Assembly: GCA_005798285.1 (NCBI GenBank)
Contig: SYKE01000278.1
Span: forward strand, 1-45,632
DNA length: 45,632 nt
Direction: 5' to 3'
DNA from: Actinomycetota bacterium
Lineage (GTDB): Bacteria > Armatimonadota > SYMT01
The position numbers were made by a program, and so were the translations under genes. The notes under the pieces are model-generated. The model searched no databases. It saw only the letters and a list, made by a program, of their open reading frames with translations, and was not told where the DNA came from. This document shows positions 1 through 8,135 of this stretch, in pieces. Positions within the stretch are counted from its first letter, which is position 1; each line of letters opens with the position of its first letter.

Positions 1-54
1 GGACAACTGCTCGCGTTCGTCTGGTGTGAGCGTCACGCGGTATTTCTTGGGCAC
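1..54 (-). CDS. IS630-family transposase, N-terminal fragment (runs off left edge)
   Basis: Only 18 codons are inside the window. They begin at a GTG (54-52) and read MPKKYRVTLTPDEREQLS, the typical opening of IS630-family transposases (a Pro-Lys-Lys-Tyr start followed by a Thr/Ser-Pro-Asp-Glu-Arg helix). A strong Shine-Dalgarno, GGAGG, lies about 8 nt upstream, which supports this start. The rest of the gene and the distal end of the element lie beyond position 1, so completeness and activity cannot be judged. The right end of the element should lie between about 55 and 140, but I could not identify a terminal inverted repeat from one side only. Confidence 0.62.
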   Translation of the reverse strand, partial: MPKKYRVTLTPDEREQLS

Positions 55-140
55 AGGGATTACCTCCACACCAAGTGAATCACATCTTCGTCCGAGGCTC
101 CGGTGAAGAATCAACTCCGCCCTGACAGACCACTAGCCTC
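55..140. other. Intergenic spacer holding the right end of the IS630-like element
   Basis: This short spacer separates the divergently read transposase start and the glycosyltransferase. It contains the transposase ribosome binding site on the minus strand. No convincing promoter, inverted repeat or RNA gene was seen. Confidence 0.4.
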
Positions 141-1307
141 ATGCCTTTCAACGTCCTGTACGCTTCCTTCGACGCGGTGCCTTCATCCAAGGGCGCCGCT
201 ATCCACATCCGTCACACCGTCTCGGCCATTGCTGCGGCAGGCTGCTGCGTCGAACTGCACTCGCTCCTGGGGACGGGGTCGACCACCTGGCCGGCCGGAA
301 TCGATCACCGCGAAATGGAGTTGGAGGAAGGGCACTACCTGGACCGGGTGCTGGAGTGGGCGGACCGGCTCGCGCAGAGGATCGCCGAGGGCTCGTTCGA
401 CGTTGTTCACGTTCGATCCCCTTGGGAGGGGCTGGCGGTGCTCACCGGTCGCGAAAATGGGGGCTACCGGATCGTGTATGAGGTCAACGGCCTGCCGAGC
501 ATCGAGCTCAAGTACCACTACCCGGCAGTCGGCTCGCGACGGGATCTGACCAACCGACTGCGGGCGAACGAGCGTGCGCTCCTCACCGCGGCGGACCGCG
601 TGGTGACGCAGAGCCACACCACGGCGAGATACCTTCGATCCCTGGGCGCCCATGGCGAGCTGCTGCGAGTCATTCCCAACGGCGCCGATCTTCCCGATCC
701 GAGTCGCCTCTCCACACCTCGGCCCGATGCGCCCGGACACCGGATCCTCTACCTCGGAACCACGGCGCCGTGGCAGGGAGTAGACATGCTGGTAGATGCT
801 CTCGCGGAGTTGGGTGAAGAGTGGCAAGGCACGTGCCACATCGTGGGGGGCGGGAGAAAGACCTGGCTCCGCGATCTGGAGCGGCGGATTCGACGGGCGG
901 GGCTCGAAGGCCGCGTGGCGCTCGAAGGTACCGTCGATCCCGGCGATGTCGGAACTCATCTCTACGGCGCCGATCTCTGCGTGGCGCCGCTGACGCCCTG
1001 TGATCGAAACATCACCCAGGGGTGCTGCCCGCTCAAGATTCTGGACTACATGGCCGCCGGTCGCCCGATCGTCGCCTCGCGTCTCCCTGCCGTGAGAGAG
1101 ATCCTGACGGACGGCGAGACCGGGCTGTTGTTCAAGCCGGACAAGCCTCGCCGACTGGCCGAAGCTCTGGCGCTTCTGATGGGAGATGGGGATCGTGCCC
1201 GAGCAATGGGAGCCGCGGCGAGGACGGCTGCGGAACAGCGGTTTCCGTGGGAGCATCACGACACGTCGTGGACCGCGCTCTACCGCGAGCTCGGGGCTCC
1301 GAGCTAA
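141..1307 (+). CDS. Glycosyltransferase family 4 protein
   Basis: A 388-residue GT-B fold glycosyltransferase of the GT4 type, expected to transfer a sugar from a nucleotide-sugar donor in the cytoplasm; acceptor and sugar are unknown. The N-terminal Rossmann half has a Gly-Ala-Ala-Ile-His-Ile-Arg-His loop near residues 18-25. The middle has the usual IPNGAD segment, and the C-terminal half starts with an ILYLGTTAPWQGVD-type strand-loop. The donor-site stretch KILDYMAAGRPIVAS, followed by EILTDGETGLLF, is typical of the family. No signal peptide or membrane segment is seen. The start is the ATG giving MPFNVLYASFD; no clear Shine-Dalgarno precedes it. The gene converges on a second GT4 gene and their stop codons overlap. 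A role in cell-envelope polysaccharide is likely but unproven. Confidence 0.85.
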   Translation: MPFNVLYASFDAVPSSKGAAIHIRHTVSAIAAAGCCVELHSLLGTGSTTWPAGIDHREMELEEGHYLDRVLEWADRLAQRIAEGSFDVVHVRSPWEGLAVLTGRENGGYRIVYEVNGLPSIELKYHYPAVGSRRDLTNRLRANERALLTAADRVVTQSHTTARYLRSLGAHGELLRVIPNGADLPDPSRLSTPRPDAPGHRILYLGTTAPWQGVDMLVDALAELGEEWQGTCHIVGGGRKTWLRDLERRIRRAGLEGRVALEGTVDPGDVGTHLYGADLCVAPLTPCDRNITQGCCPLKILDYMAAGRPIVASRLPAVREILTDGETGLLFKPDKPRRLAEALALLMGDGDRARAMGAAARTAAEQRFPWEHHDTSWTALYRELGAPS

Positions 1308-2485
1308 AGCCGTATCTGGCGACTGGCGAGCAGTGCGTCCACGTAAGCCTCTCGCAGGGCTTCAAGTTCCCGCTGCGGAGAATGGCGGTCCACCACGAAA
1401 TCTCGCGCCGCCCGACCGACGGCCGCGCGGTGGCCGGCTTCCATTGACAGGATCTCGCGAACCGACGCCCCGAACTCGTGAAGCTGGTGGCGGCTGAACA
1501 TCCAACCGGTCTCGCCGTGCTCCAGGAGATCGGGGATGCCGCCCGCATCGCTGGCGACCACAGGCAACGCACACGCCATCGCTTCCAACACGCTGTTCGG
1601 CATCCCCTCCCAGAGAGATGGTGCTAGAAACAGATCCATCAGCCGGTAATACCGCGCACAGTTCGACAGGTCGTGCTGATAGGGAGCGATGCAGATGCGG
1701 TCCGCAAGCTGGGGTTCTGCAACGGAGAAACCCTCAAGGAGCGGCTGAGCTTCCGGGCGTATGGCGCCGAGGATGAGCAGGTTAGTCGGGCTTTCCCGAT
1801 TGCACTCCACCAGCGCGTCCAGTAGAAACTCGACGCCTTTTTTGGCACGAAGTTCTCCTGTGAACCCCAGCACCTTCCCGTCCGGCAATCCAAGGGCCTC
1901 TCGAAGAGCCGGGTCGGGTGTACCAGGACTGAACACCTCGGGATCCACGCTGTTGGGGATGTATCGGATGTCGACGCGGTCTGCGAGGAACTCGGCCTGG
2001 CTCTTGAGCGCCTGCGAGACCGCGCCCACCCCGTCGGCATTGGAAAGCGCCCAATGGAGGTGTCCGAACTTCAGCGCGTCGTGAACGTCGCGATCCAGAT
2101 CGTTTCCCCGGATGTTGACGTACGACGCTGCCCGCAGCATTCGAGCGAGGTACACAGTGAGATAGCCCGAGGTACTGGCGTACTGCCCGTGGATGAGATC
2201 AAACGAGCGCTCGGAGTGCAGCCACTGAGCTACCTGAACCGTGCGCTGGCGAGCGTCCACGGGGTCTCGCAGCAATCCGAGACGGTACACCGGAATCTCG
2301 TTGTCGTCCGTGGGGAGCAGCGCCCCAGGGACGCCTTCCCCTCGGGTGACGAGTACGGTGACTTCTGATCCAAGTGTCCGGGCGTGGCGAGCAAATCGCT
2401 GGGTGGATCGCGCCAACCCGCCAGGCTGCGGCGGATACTGATCGGACAGGATGAGGACCGACCGGGGAAGAGTGGGAAAGATCAA
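1304..2485 (-). CDS. Glycosyltransferase family 4 protein
   Basis: A 393-residue GT4 glycosyltransferase. The N terminus reads VLILSDQYPPQPGGLARST, the common GT4 opening with a Pro-Pro-x-x-Gly-Gly acceptor loop. The C-terminal donor domain contains LGFTGELRAKKGVEFLLDAL and the catalytic E-x7-E pattern in EGMPNSVLEAMACALPVVAS. The start is a TTG at 2485 that overlaps the TGA stop of the upstream zinc-finger gene, so translation is probably coupled. It is the last gene of the long minus-strand cluster that begins with rpsO. The 3' end overlaps the convergent GT4 gene within the stop codons. The two GT4 proteins differ in sequence, so this is not a recent duplication. Cytoplasmic or membrane-associated; acceptor unknown. 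Confidence 0.85.
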   Translation of the reverse strand: MIFPTLPRSVLILSDQYPPQPGGLARSTQRFARHARTLGSEVTVLVTRGEGVPGALLPTDDNEIPVYRLGLLRDPVDARQRTVQVAQWLHSERSFDLIHGQYASTSGYLTVYLARMLRAASYVNIRGNDLDRDVHDALKFGHLHWALSNADGVGAVSQALKSQAEFLADRVDIRYIPNSVDPEVFSPGTPDPALREALGLPDGKVLGFTGELRAKKGVEFLLDALVECNRESPTNLLILGAIRPEAQPLLEGFSVAEPQLADRICIAPYQHDLSNCARYYRLMDLFLAPSLWEGMPNSVLEAMACALPVVASDAGGIPDLLEHGETGWMFSRHQLHEFGASVREILSMEAGHRAAVGRAARDFVVDRHSPQRELEALREAYVDALLASRQIRL

Positions 2486-2880
2486 CTTCCGTGCACATCC
2501 TCGCTTATGGTGTCGAGTGGCTGCCCCGGGGCGCCGGTCTCGAAGGCAGCGTAGTCCGACTCAGTGTACCCAGACGCGATGTGGGCCGGTCCCACGGAGC
2601 TTCTCCACCCGGTGATGAACATCGGATGGTAGCCGTAGGACTCGTAGACCGAGGCGGGCCGGTACATCGGATCTCCCACGGGCGAAACCCTGGCGCACGT
2701 CGCGCAGCCGAGACCGCCGGTGGGCAGATTGGCCGTGTGCTGGCCGCACACCGGTTTGCCACAGGCCTGGCACCGAACGGTTGCTCCCTGCTTGCAGCGC
2801 CGGGGAATGAGGAGCCCCGCCGACTCTTTGCAACTCTCGGCCCCGATCGGCAGCGGGTCTCTGGGGTTGCCGCCGCTCAT
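2482..2880 (-). CDS. Small cysteine-rich (zinc-binding) hypothetical protein
   Basis: This 132-residue protein of unknown function has a compact Cys/His cluster in its first half: CKQGATVRCQACGKPVCGQH, then a further CATC pair. The spacing (C-x7-C-x2-C-x4-C-x2-H, then C-x2-C) looks like a small B-box or zinc-ribbon type Zn site. The C-terminal half is rich in Tyr, Gly and Ser and shows no recognisable domain, signal peptide or membrane helix. The gene overlaps its neighbours by 4 nt on each side, pointing to translational coupling with the exported protein upstream and the glycosyltransferase downstream. A regulatory or protein-binding role is possible. I do not recognise a named family. Confidence 0.7.
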   Translation of the reverse strand: MSGGNPRDPLPIGAESCKESAGLLIPRRCKQGATVRCQACGKPVCGQHTANLPTGGLGCATCARVSPVGDPMYRPASVYESYGYHPMFITGWRSSVGPAHIASGYTESDYAAFETGAPGQPLDTISEDVHGS

Positions 2881-3515
2881 CGTCGTGCCCCAACGGCTGA
2901 GGCGCCGATCGACGCCTCGTAGGCCAACACGGTGGCCCGGGCGAGGGGATCGTAGCCCGGTATCACGGCGAATAGGGAGGACGCCGGCGATGCCGTGGGC
3001 TTCAGACGAAAGAGCCGCTTTCCGGCGGGGTCCTCGATCTCGGAGCCATCCGGTCGGCCCTTCAACGCATAGACATCCTTGCCGGCCGCATTCTGAACCT
3101 TGACCCGAGTTTCCCGGTTCTTACCGGAGAAAACGACCTTGCCGTCCGGGGCCTTGAGCCGAAATCCTTCCGGCTGCACAATCCACTGCGCCATCTCGAT
3201 ATCGGCTCCACCGGCAGTTGCCGGCTCCTGGTACAGCTTAAAGCCGTCCGGCTGCGACTTGATCTTGTAGCGCGGCTTCCCGGCGTCGTCTTTCGCCTTG
3301 ACGCGATCCGCCTCCACCTTCACCGATCCAAGCTTCTTGCCTGAGGAAGACTCCACTCGAAATCCTTTGCCCTCGGGAACAATCCGAAGGACAAGCTTGC
3401 CCTGAGGGTCCTCCAGGCGAACTTCGGACGCGGGCGCGGCGCTCCCCGGCGACGCAGCCCAAAGAGTTAACGCCAGCGTCAGACAGCAGCCGCCATGGCC
3501 AGTCCACGTTCGCAC
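2877..3515 (-). CDS. Small exported protein with Gly-Lys-rich beta repeats, function unknown
   Basis: I place the start at a GTG (3515), because AAAGGAG lies 6 nt upstream and the resulting N terminus MRTWTGHGGCCLTLALTLW... is a standard Sec signal peptide ending near AAPASE. The reading frame stays open for 8 more codons upstream. The mature protein consists of short repeated units of the form D-x-x-G-K-x-x-(Y/F/L)-x-(I/L)-K, with Pro-Asp-Gly or Pro-Glu-Gly turns (EDPQGKLVLRI, DDAGKPRYKIK, KAPDGKVVFSG, NAAGKDVYALK, EDPAGKRLFRLK). This suggests a repetitive beta structure outside the cytoplasm. It lies 37 nt downstream of the RNase J gene and overlaps the next gene by 4 nt. No family name is recognised. 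Confidence 0.75.
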   Translation of the reverse strand: MRTWTGHGGCCLTLALTLWAASPGSAAPASEVRLEDPQGKLVLRIVPEGKGFRVESSSGKKLGSVKVEADRVKAKDDAGKPRYKIKSQPDGFKLYQEPATAGGADIEMAQWIVQPEGFRLKAPDGKVVFSGKNRETRVKVQNAAGKDVYALKGRPDGSEIEDPAGKRLFRLKPTASPASSLFAVIPGYDPLARATVLAYEASIGASAVGARR

Positions 3516-3552
3516 CTTCAACTCCTTTGAGCGCGTCACTTCCGGGTCGAGT

Positions 3553-5208
3553 TCAGGCCTGCATGATCACCGGCACCACCATCGGGCGTCGTCCGGTTTT
3601 CTGCTGGAGCAACTTGTTGACCATTCTCCGAATGTCTTGCCGGACTTCGTTCCAATCCCGACCGGAGTCGGTTGGGAGCGAGTTCAGATACTGACCCACG
3701 CGATCTCGGGCCTCCTCATGCACGTGCTCTTCCTCGGAGGTGAGAATGGCCCCCCGGGAGATGCAGTCCGGCCCGGCCAGCACTTTTCCGGTCTCAGTAT
3801 CGACGGAGCAAACCACGAGAAAGATACCGTCTTGCGAGAGGTGGCGTCGATCTCGCAGCACCACGTCTTCGATGTCGGTCGTGCCGCTGCCGTCCACGAT
3901 GACGACGCCATGGGTCACCTTGCCGGTAATCTCGGCTTCCTGATGATCGAGTTCCAGCACGTCCCCGTTGTCGAGCTTGATGACAGGGTAGCCCATCGTC
4001 TCACCCATGCGACGCCAGAGTTCCTGGTGTCGATGCTCGCCATGAACCGGGATGATGTAGCGAGGGCGGGCGAGATTGGCCATCTGCTTCAACTCTTCCT
4101 GATTGCCATGGCCCGAAACGTGAATGTTTGGATGCATGGGGCTGTGGAAGACGTTGGCGCCATGCCGGAAGAGCTGATTGATGACCCGCCACACCACCCC
4201 CTCGTTGCCGGGAATGGCCGTCGAGGACATCACCACCGTGTCGCCCTCCTGAATCCGAACTTGCCGGTGGTCGCCCGAGGCCATCCGACTCAACGCCGAG
4301 AGCGGCTCCCCCTGGCTGCCGGTGGAAATGACGGTCACCTGTGCCGCGGGTAGGTGAGAGATGTCTTCGAGGCGCACCAGAGTGGCATCACCGACGGTGA
4401 GGTACCCCAACTCCCGAGCGACATCCACGTTCGCCGTCATGCTTCGACCGGCGAGCGCCACGCGGCGACCGTGCTTCTCGGAGAGTTGGATGAGCTGCTG
4501 GATTCGGGAGAGGTTGGAAGCAAAAGTTGCGACGATGATCCGACCGGGCGCGTCTCGAAACACGCCGTCCAACGCCAGGCCCACCACGCGCTCGGAGGGC
4601 ACATAGCCCGGCTTGTCCACGTTTGTGGAGTCGGTGACCAGTGCCAGAATGCCCTCGCTGCCGGCGCGCGCCAGGGCTGAGATGTCTGCCGGGCGACCGT
4701 CCACGGGTGTCTGGTCAAACTTGAAGTCACCGGTGTGGAGCACATTTCCCAGGGGTGTGCGAATTACCAGGCTGCACGAGTCGGGAACACTGTGATTGAT
4801 GTGGACGAATTCGACCTCGAACGGTCCCAGCGCCACGCGGTCGCCGTCCTCCACGAGATGCCAGTCCGTATCGCCCCACAGCCCGTGCTCGTGCAACTTG
4901 CGACGGATCATTCCCAGGGTGAGCCGGGTGGCCCAGATGGGCAGGGACACCTGCTTCAGGACGTGGGGGAGTGCTCCGATATGATCTTCATGTCCATGAG
5001 TAATAACGATTCCCAGGACTTTGTCCCGGTTTTCGATCAGGAAGGTCACATCTGGGATGAGAACATCCACTCCGAGCTGAGATTCGTCGGGGAACATCAG
5101 GCCGCAGTCGACCACGAGATAGCGGTCGCGCACGCGGTACACGGTCATGTTTTTCCCGATCTCGGTTGCGCCTCCGAGCGGGATGATAGCCAGGCGATCC
5201 TTTGGCAT
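3553..5208 (-). CDS. rnj: Ribonuclease J
   Basis: A metallo-beta-lactamase/beta-CASP ribonuclease of 551 residues, the usual RNase J length. It matures and degrades RNA with 5'-to-3' exonuclease and endonuclease activity in the cytoplasm. The N terminus IIPLGGATEIGKNM is diagnostic. The Zn-binding motif ITHGHEDHIGALPH is intact, followed by the HINHSVPDS and HTGDFKFDQTP motifs, and the beta-CASP His region is seen in HVSGHGNQEE and PVHGEHRH. I chose the ATG at 5208 (MPKDRLAIIPLGG) over an in-frame start 17 codons upstream. AGGAG precedes it by a normal distance, and the upstream start would lie inside dapA. It begins 7 nt after the dapA stop, reproducing the dapA-rnj order known from Bacillus. 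Confidence 0.97.
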   Translation of the reverse strand: MPKDRLAIIPLGGATEIGKNMTVYRVRDRYLVVDCGLMFPDESQLGVDVLIPDVTFLIENRDKVLGIVITHGHEDHIGALPHVLKQVSLPIWATRLTLGMIRRKLHEHGLWGDTDWHLVEDGDRVALGPFEVEFVHINHSVPDSCSLVIRTPLGNVLHTGDFKFDQTPVDGRPADISALARAGSEGILALVTDSTNVDKPGYVPSERVVGLALDGVFRDAPGRIIVATFASNLSRIQQLIQLSEKHGRRVALAGRSMTANVDVARELGYLTVGDATLVRLEDISHLPAAQVTVISTGSQGEPLSALSRMASGDHRQVRIQEGDTVVMSSTAIPGNEGVVWRVINQLFRHGANVFHSPMHPNIHVSGHGNQEELKQMANLARPRYIIPVHGEHRHQELWRRMGETMGYPVIKLDNGDVLELDHQEAEITGKVTHGVVIVDGSGTTDIEDVVLRDRRHLSQDGIFLVVCSVDTETGKVLAGPDCISRGAILTSEEEHVHEEARDRVGQYLNSLPTDSGRDWNEVRQDIRRMVNKLLQQKTGRRPMVVPVIMQA

Positions 5209-5215
5209 ACGTCTC

Positions 5216-6094
5216 CTAGATGAGTCCGAGTGCGGCCATCTCCCGACGCATGTTTTCACGCACCCGTTCGTCGGCTGCGATGAGCGGCAGCCTTACCGAT
5301 CCCGAGGGGAGGCCGAGCAAGTCTGTTCCGGCCTTGATGGGGATCGGGTTGGTGGTGCAGAAGCACGCGTTGAAGAGGGGCAGCAAGCGCCCGTGAAGTT
5401 GCGCGGCTTCGGCCACTCGGCCGGCCGCGAAGTGATCGATCATAGTTCGGATGAGTCGCCCCGCCACATGCGAAGCGACACTGATGATGCCGTATCCTCC
5501 CATGCTCATCAGCGGGAGGGTGGCTGAATCATCGCCACTGTAAACTCGGAAGCCTTCGGGAGTGCCGGCGATGATCTCGGTGATCTGCTCCAGCTTACCG
5601 CTGGCTTCCTTGATGGCGACGATGTTGTTGACTTCGGAAAGGCGGATCGTGGTCGAGGCTTCGAGGTTTCGAGGCGAGCGACTGGGGACGTTGTAAAGGA
5701 TGATCGGCAATCCAGTTGCCTCGGCAACGGAGCTGAAGTGCCGATACAGTCCCTCTTGCGGGGGATTGTTGTAATAGGGGACGACCAGCATTGCTCCGTG
5801 GACGCCGACGCGCTCGGCGGCCTGCGTCAGAGCGATCGATTCTGCCGTGCAGTAATTGCCGCTGCCGGCGATCACCCTGGCCCGGTCACCCACCGCGGCA
5901 AGAACCACGCGATAGAGATCCAGCTTCTCAGCTTCAGTCAGGGTTGGCGACTCGCCGGTGGTGCCCGTCACAACGATGGCATCGGACCCGGTGTCCACCA
6001 AATGGTTCGCCAATCGTGCGGCGCCCTCATAGTCCACGCTGTCGTCGTCGAGCATGGGCGTGAGCATGGCGGTGATCAGGCGTCCAAAGTCCAT
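5216..6094 (-). CDS. dapA: 4-hydroxy-tetrahydrodipicolinate synthase
   Basis: A canonical 292-residue DapA. It condenses pyruvate with aspartate-4-semialdehyde through a Schiff-base lysine, the first committed step of lysine and meso-diaminopimelate synthesis. Seen here: the GTTGESPTLT substrate loop, the YNVPSR motif with the catalytic Tyr, and the IVAIKEASG motif with the Schiff-base Lys. GGGAGA sits 6 nt before the ATG. The gene follows asd after a 151-nt spacer that holds a long perfect hairpin and precedes rnj by 7 nt. It is a useful internal control for the divergent DapA-like domain of the fusion at 30864-33077, which lacks the GTTGE motif. Confidence 0.97.
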   Translation of the reverse strand: MDFGRLITAMLTPMLDDDSVDYEGAARLANHLVDTGSDAIVVTGTTGESPTLTEAEKLDLYRVVLAAVGDRARVIAGSGNYCTAESIALTQAAERVGVHGAMLVVPYYNNPPQEGLYRHFSSVAEATGLPIILYNVPSRSPRNLEASTTIRLSEVNNIVAIKEASGKLEQITEIIAGTPEGFRVYSGDDSATLPLMSMGGYGIISVASHVAGRLIRTMIDHFAAGRVAEAAQLHGRLLPLFNACFCTTNPIPIKAGTDLLGLPSGSVRLPLIAADERVRENMRREMAALGLI

Positions 6095-6155
6095 TCAAGC
6101 GTCTCCCGGCGGCCGTACACGGACGCTGTCTCTCGCCCGTTCCGAGGAGAGATTG

Positions 6156-6196
6156 GGCTCCTTGGAGCCAGAGTTCCTTCTGTGCTCCAAGGAGCC
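6156..6196 (-). promoter_or_regulatory. Long perfect hairpin in the asd-dapA spacer
   Basis: A perfect 13-bp inverted repeat (GGCTCCTTGGAGC paired with GCTCCAAGGAGCC) encloses a 15-nt loop. Each arm is itself nearly palindromic. In dapA sense the loop carries an AAGGA stretch. No U-run follows, so it is not a classical intrinsic terminator. It could be a processing or attenuation element controlling dapA-rnj relative to asd. It does not resemble the lysine riboswitch. Confidence 0.55.
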
Positions 6197-6245
6197 GTAT
6201 TCGGCATCAGCGGGAGAGCCGGCTCCCGCGGGAAGTCGGCGCAGG

Positions 6246-7289
6246 CTAGCGGATGAGTCGGTTGCGTCGAACGACCTCTTCCGCAATTTGAACCGCGTTC
6301 AGCGCGGCGCCCTTACGCAGGTTGTCGTTGACCACCCACAGCAGCAAGCCGTTCGGGACGAAAGGGTCCTCCCGGATGCGGCCCACCAGAGTATCCGACC
6401 CGCCGGCGGCATCCAGCGGAGTGGGGCAACTTCTGGCGAACGGATTCTTCTCCCCGCCGAGCAGGTCATCCACCACTCGGATATTCGGGAAGCGGGAAAG
6501 CGCGTCTCTGGCCTCATCGGCGGTAATCTTCCGCTCGGTCTCGATGTAGACGCTCTCCGAATGCCCCGCAATGACCGGCACTCGAACCGTGGTGGGACTG
6601 ATCAAGATCTGATTGTCGTGGAGGATCTTGTGCGTCTCCAGAATCATCTTCCACTCTTCGTCCTGATAGCCGTTTTCCAGAAACGTCCAGCATCCCGCGA
6701 GAACGTTTTGAGCGAGCTGGGCCGGAATGTGCACGTAGTCCGGCATGTTCATACCGTCGGCTACGGCCCGGATCTGCTGTTCAAACTCCCTCACGGCCGG
6801 CGCGCCGGAACCGGAGATGGACTGATAGGTGGAGACGACGATGCGTCGGATGGGGGAGAGATCGTACAGGGGCTTCAACGCGTGCACCATCTGTACCGTG
6901 GAACAGTTGGGATTTGCGATGATCCCCTCGTGCCACTCCACGTCCTCGCCGTTCACCTCCGGCACCACCAGCGGCACCTTCGGATCCATCCGGAAGTCCT
7001 TGCCGTTATCGATCACCACGGCTCCGTGCCGGACTGCCGCAGGTCCAAAGGTGACGGCGGCGCCCTTTTCACCTTCGGTGCCGGCGAAGAGCGCGATCTG
7101 CACGCCCGCGAAGGCCTCTTCCGTGGTGGTTCGCACCGGATAGGTGAGGCCGTCGACGACCATCTCCCGGTCGGAGCGTGCCAGCACCTGCAAGTCCGAA
7201 ATCGGAAACGCCCGCTCCCGGAGAATTCGAATCATCTCCACGCCGACGGCGCCCGCGCCGACGACCGCCACTCGATATCCCGTATTCAT
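6246..7289 (-). CDS. asd: Aspartate-semialdehyde dehydrogenase
   Basis: A 347-residue NADPH-dependent aspartate-semialdehyde dehydrogenase, which reduces aspartyl-4-phosphate to aspartate-4-semialdehyde, the substrate of DapA. The N-terminal nucleotide-binding loop is VAVVGAGAVGVEMI, the active-site cysteine lies in NPNCSTVQMV, and the STYQSISGSGAPAVRE stretch is conserved. The C-terminal domain holds the NGLLLWVVNDNLRKGAALNA-type ending. I chose the ATG at 7289 (MNTGYRVAVVG). The frame is open further upstream, but that extension overlaps dapB and encodes low-complexity sequence. The start lies 26 nt after the dapB stop. The asd product feeds dapA and then dapB, so all three steps are encoded together. 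Confidence 0.96.
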   Translation of the reverse strand: MNTGYRVAVVGAGAVGVEMIRILRERAFPISDLQVLARSDREMVVDGLTYPVRTTTEEAFAGVQIALFAGTEGEKGAAVTFGPAAVRHGAVVIDNGKDFRMDPKVPLVVPEVNGEDVEWHEGIIANPNCSTVQMVHALKPLYDLSPIRRIVVSTYQSISGSGAPAVREFEQQIRAVADGMNMPDYVHIPAQLAQNVLAGCWTFLENGYQDEEWKMILETHKILHDNQILISPTTVRVPVIAGHSESVYIETERKITADEARDALSRFPNIRVVDDLLGGEKNPFARSCPTPLDAAGGSDTLVGRIREDPFVPNGLLLWVVNDNLRKGAALNAVQIAEEVVRRNRLIR

Positions 7290-7315
7290 TTCGACCCTCA
7301 GACTCCCGTAGTTCT

Positions 7316-8119
7316 TTACAGTTCCAGCAAATGTTCCAGACCCACGACGAGGCGTTTCAAGCCGCGGACCTGTTTGCAGGCAAGTAGAACTCCGGGCATG
7401 AAGCTCACTCGATCGGTGCTGTCGTGCCGAATGGTGAGGGTCTGACCGAGCCCGCCGAAGAGACACTCTTGATGGGCCACATAGCCCGGTAGTCGAACGG
7501 AGTGCACCCGAACCCCGTCGGAGTCTCCCCCTCGTGCGCCGGGGAGCTTGAACTCTTCCCGCTCCGGTCGCACGGCGGTGCGGGCCGCTCTGCCCTCGTG
7601 GATGAAGTCCAGGGTACGCATTGCCGTGCCGCTCGGGGCATCGATCTTTTGTTCGCCGTGAAACTCAATGACTTCAACTTCAGGCATGTAGCGCGCCGCC
7701 TGCCGGGCGAACAACATCATCAGGACGGCTCCGATCGCGAAATTGGGCGCCATGAAGCAGCCCGTGCCATGCTCCTCGGAGAGGCGGGCGAGTTCCACGA
7801 CCTGCTCGGCCGGCATTCCCGTTGTGCCGATGACCGGCGAAACGCCCAGTTTCAGGGCGGCCACCGCATTCTGGTAAGCTGCGGAGGCGCGTGTGAAGTC
7901 CACCAGCACATCCGCACGAGAGTCTTCCAACATCGATGAGGCGCTGTCGCTGATGGCGATCCCCACCACGCCGACTCCGGCAAGCGTTCCGGCGTCCTCG
8001 CCGAGACATGCGACATCAAGTGCGCCGCAAATCGTCAAGTCCGGGTCACCGTGAACGGCCCTGACGACCGTGCGTCCCATCCTGCCGGCCGCGCCGGCCA
8101 CTGCTACGCGGATACTCAT
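7316..8119 (-). CDS. dapB: 4-hydroxy-tetrahydrodipicolinate reductase
   Basis: A 267-residue DapB that uses NAD(P)H to reduce the DapA product to tetrahydrodipicolinate. Visible motifs are the N-terminal dinucleotide-binding VAVAGAAGRMGR, the VDFTRASA strand, the PVIGTTGMPAEQ segment, the PNFAIGAVLMM loop, and the family signature EFHGEQKIDAPSGTA with the substrate-binding residues. I chose the ATG at 8119 (MSIRVAVAGAAG) over an in-frame start 25 codons upstream, because the latter would overlap the M16 peptidase gene and add non-family residues. The ribosome site is weak (GGAACGAA). It lies 16 nt after the peptidase stop. Confidence 0.96.
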   Translation of the reverse strand: MSIRVAVAGAAGRMGRTVVRAVHGDPDLTICGALDVACLGEDAGTLAGVGVVGIAISDSASSMLEDSRADVLVDFTRASAAYQNAVAALKLGVSPVIGTTGMPAEQVVELARLSEEHGTGCFMAPNFAIGAVLMMLFARQAARYMPEVEVIEFHGEQKIDAPSGTAMRTLDFIHEGRAARTAVRPEREEFKLPGARGGDSDGVRVHSVRLPGYVAHQECLFGGLGQTLTIRHDSTDRVSFMPGVLLACKQVRGLKRLVVGLEHLLEL

Positions 8120-8135
8120 GACTGTTCGTTCCAGA

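Noticed and set aside
6095-6245. Lysine riboswitch before dapA
   Set aside because: The spacer is too short and lacks the five-helix lysine aptamer core. Only one long hairpin is present.
6054-7445. Long plus-strand frame opposite asd and the asd-dapA spacer
   Set aside because: Asd is clearly encoded on the minus strand with its catalytic Cys. The plus frame has no recognisable domain and crosses gene borders.
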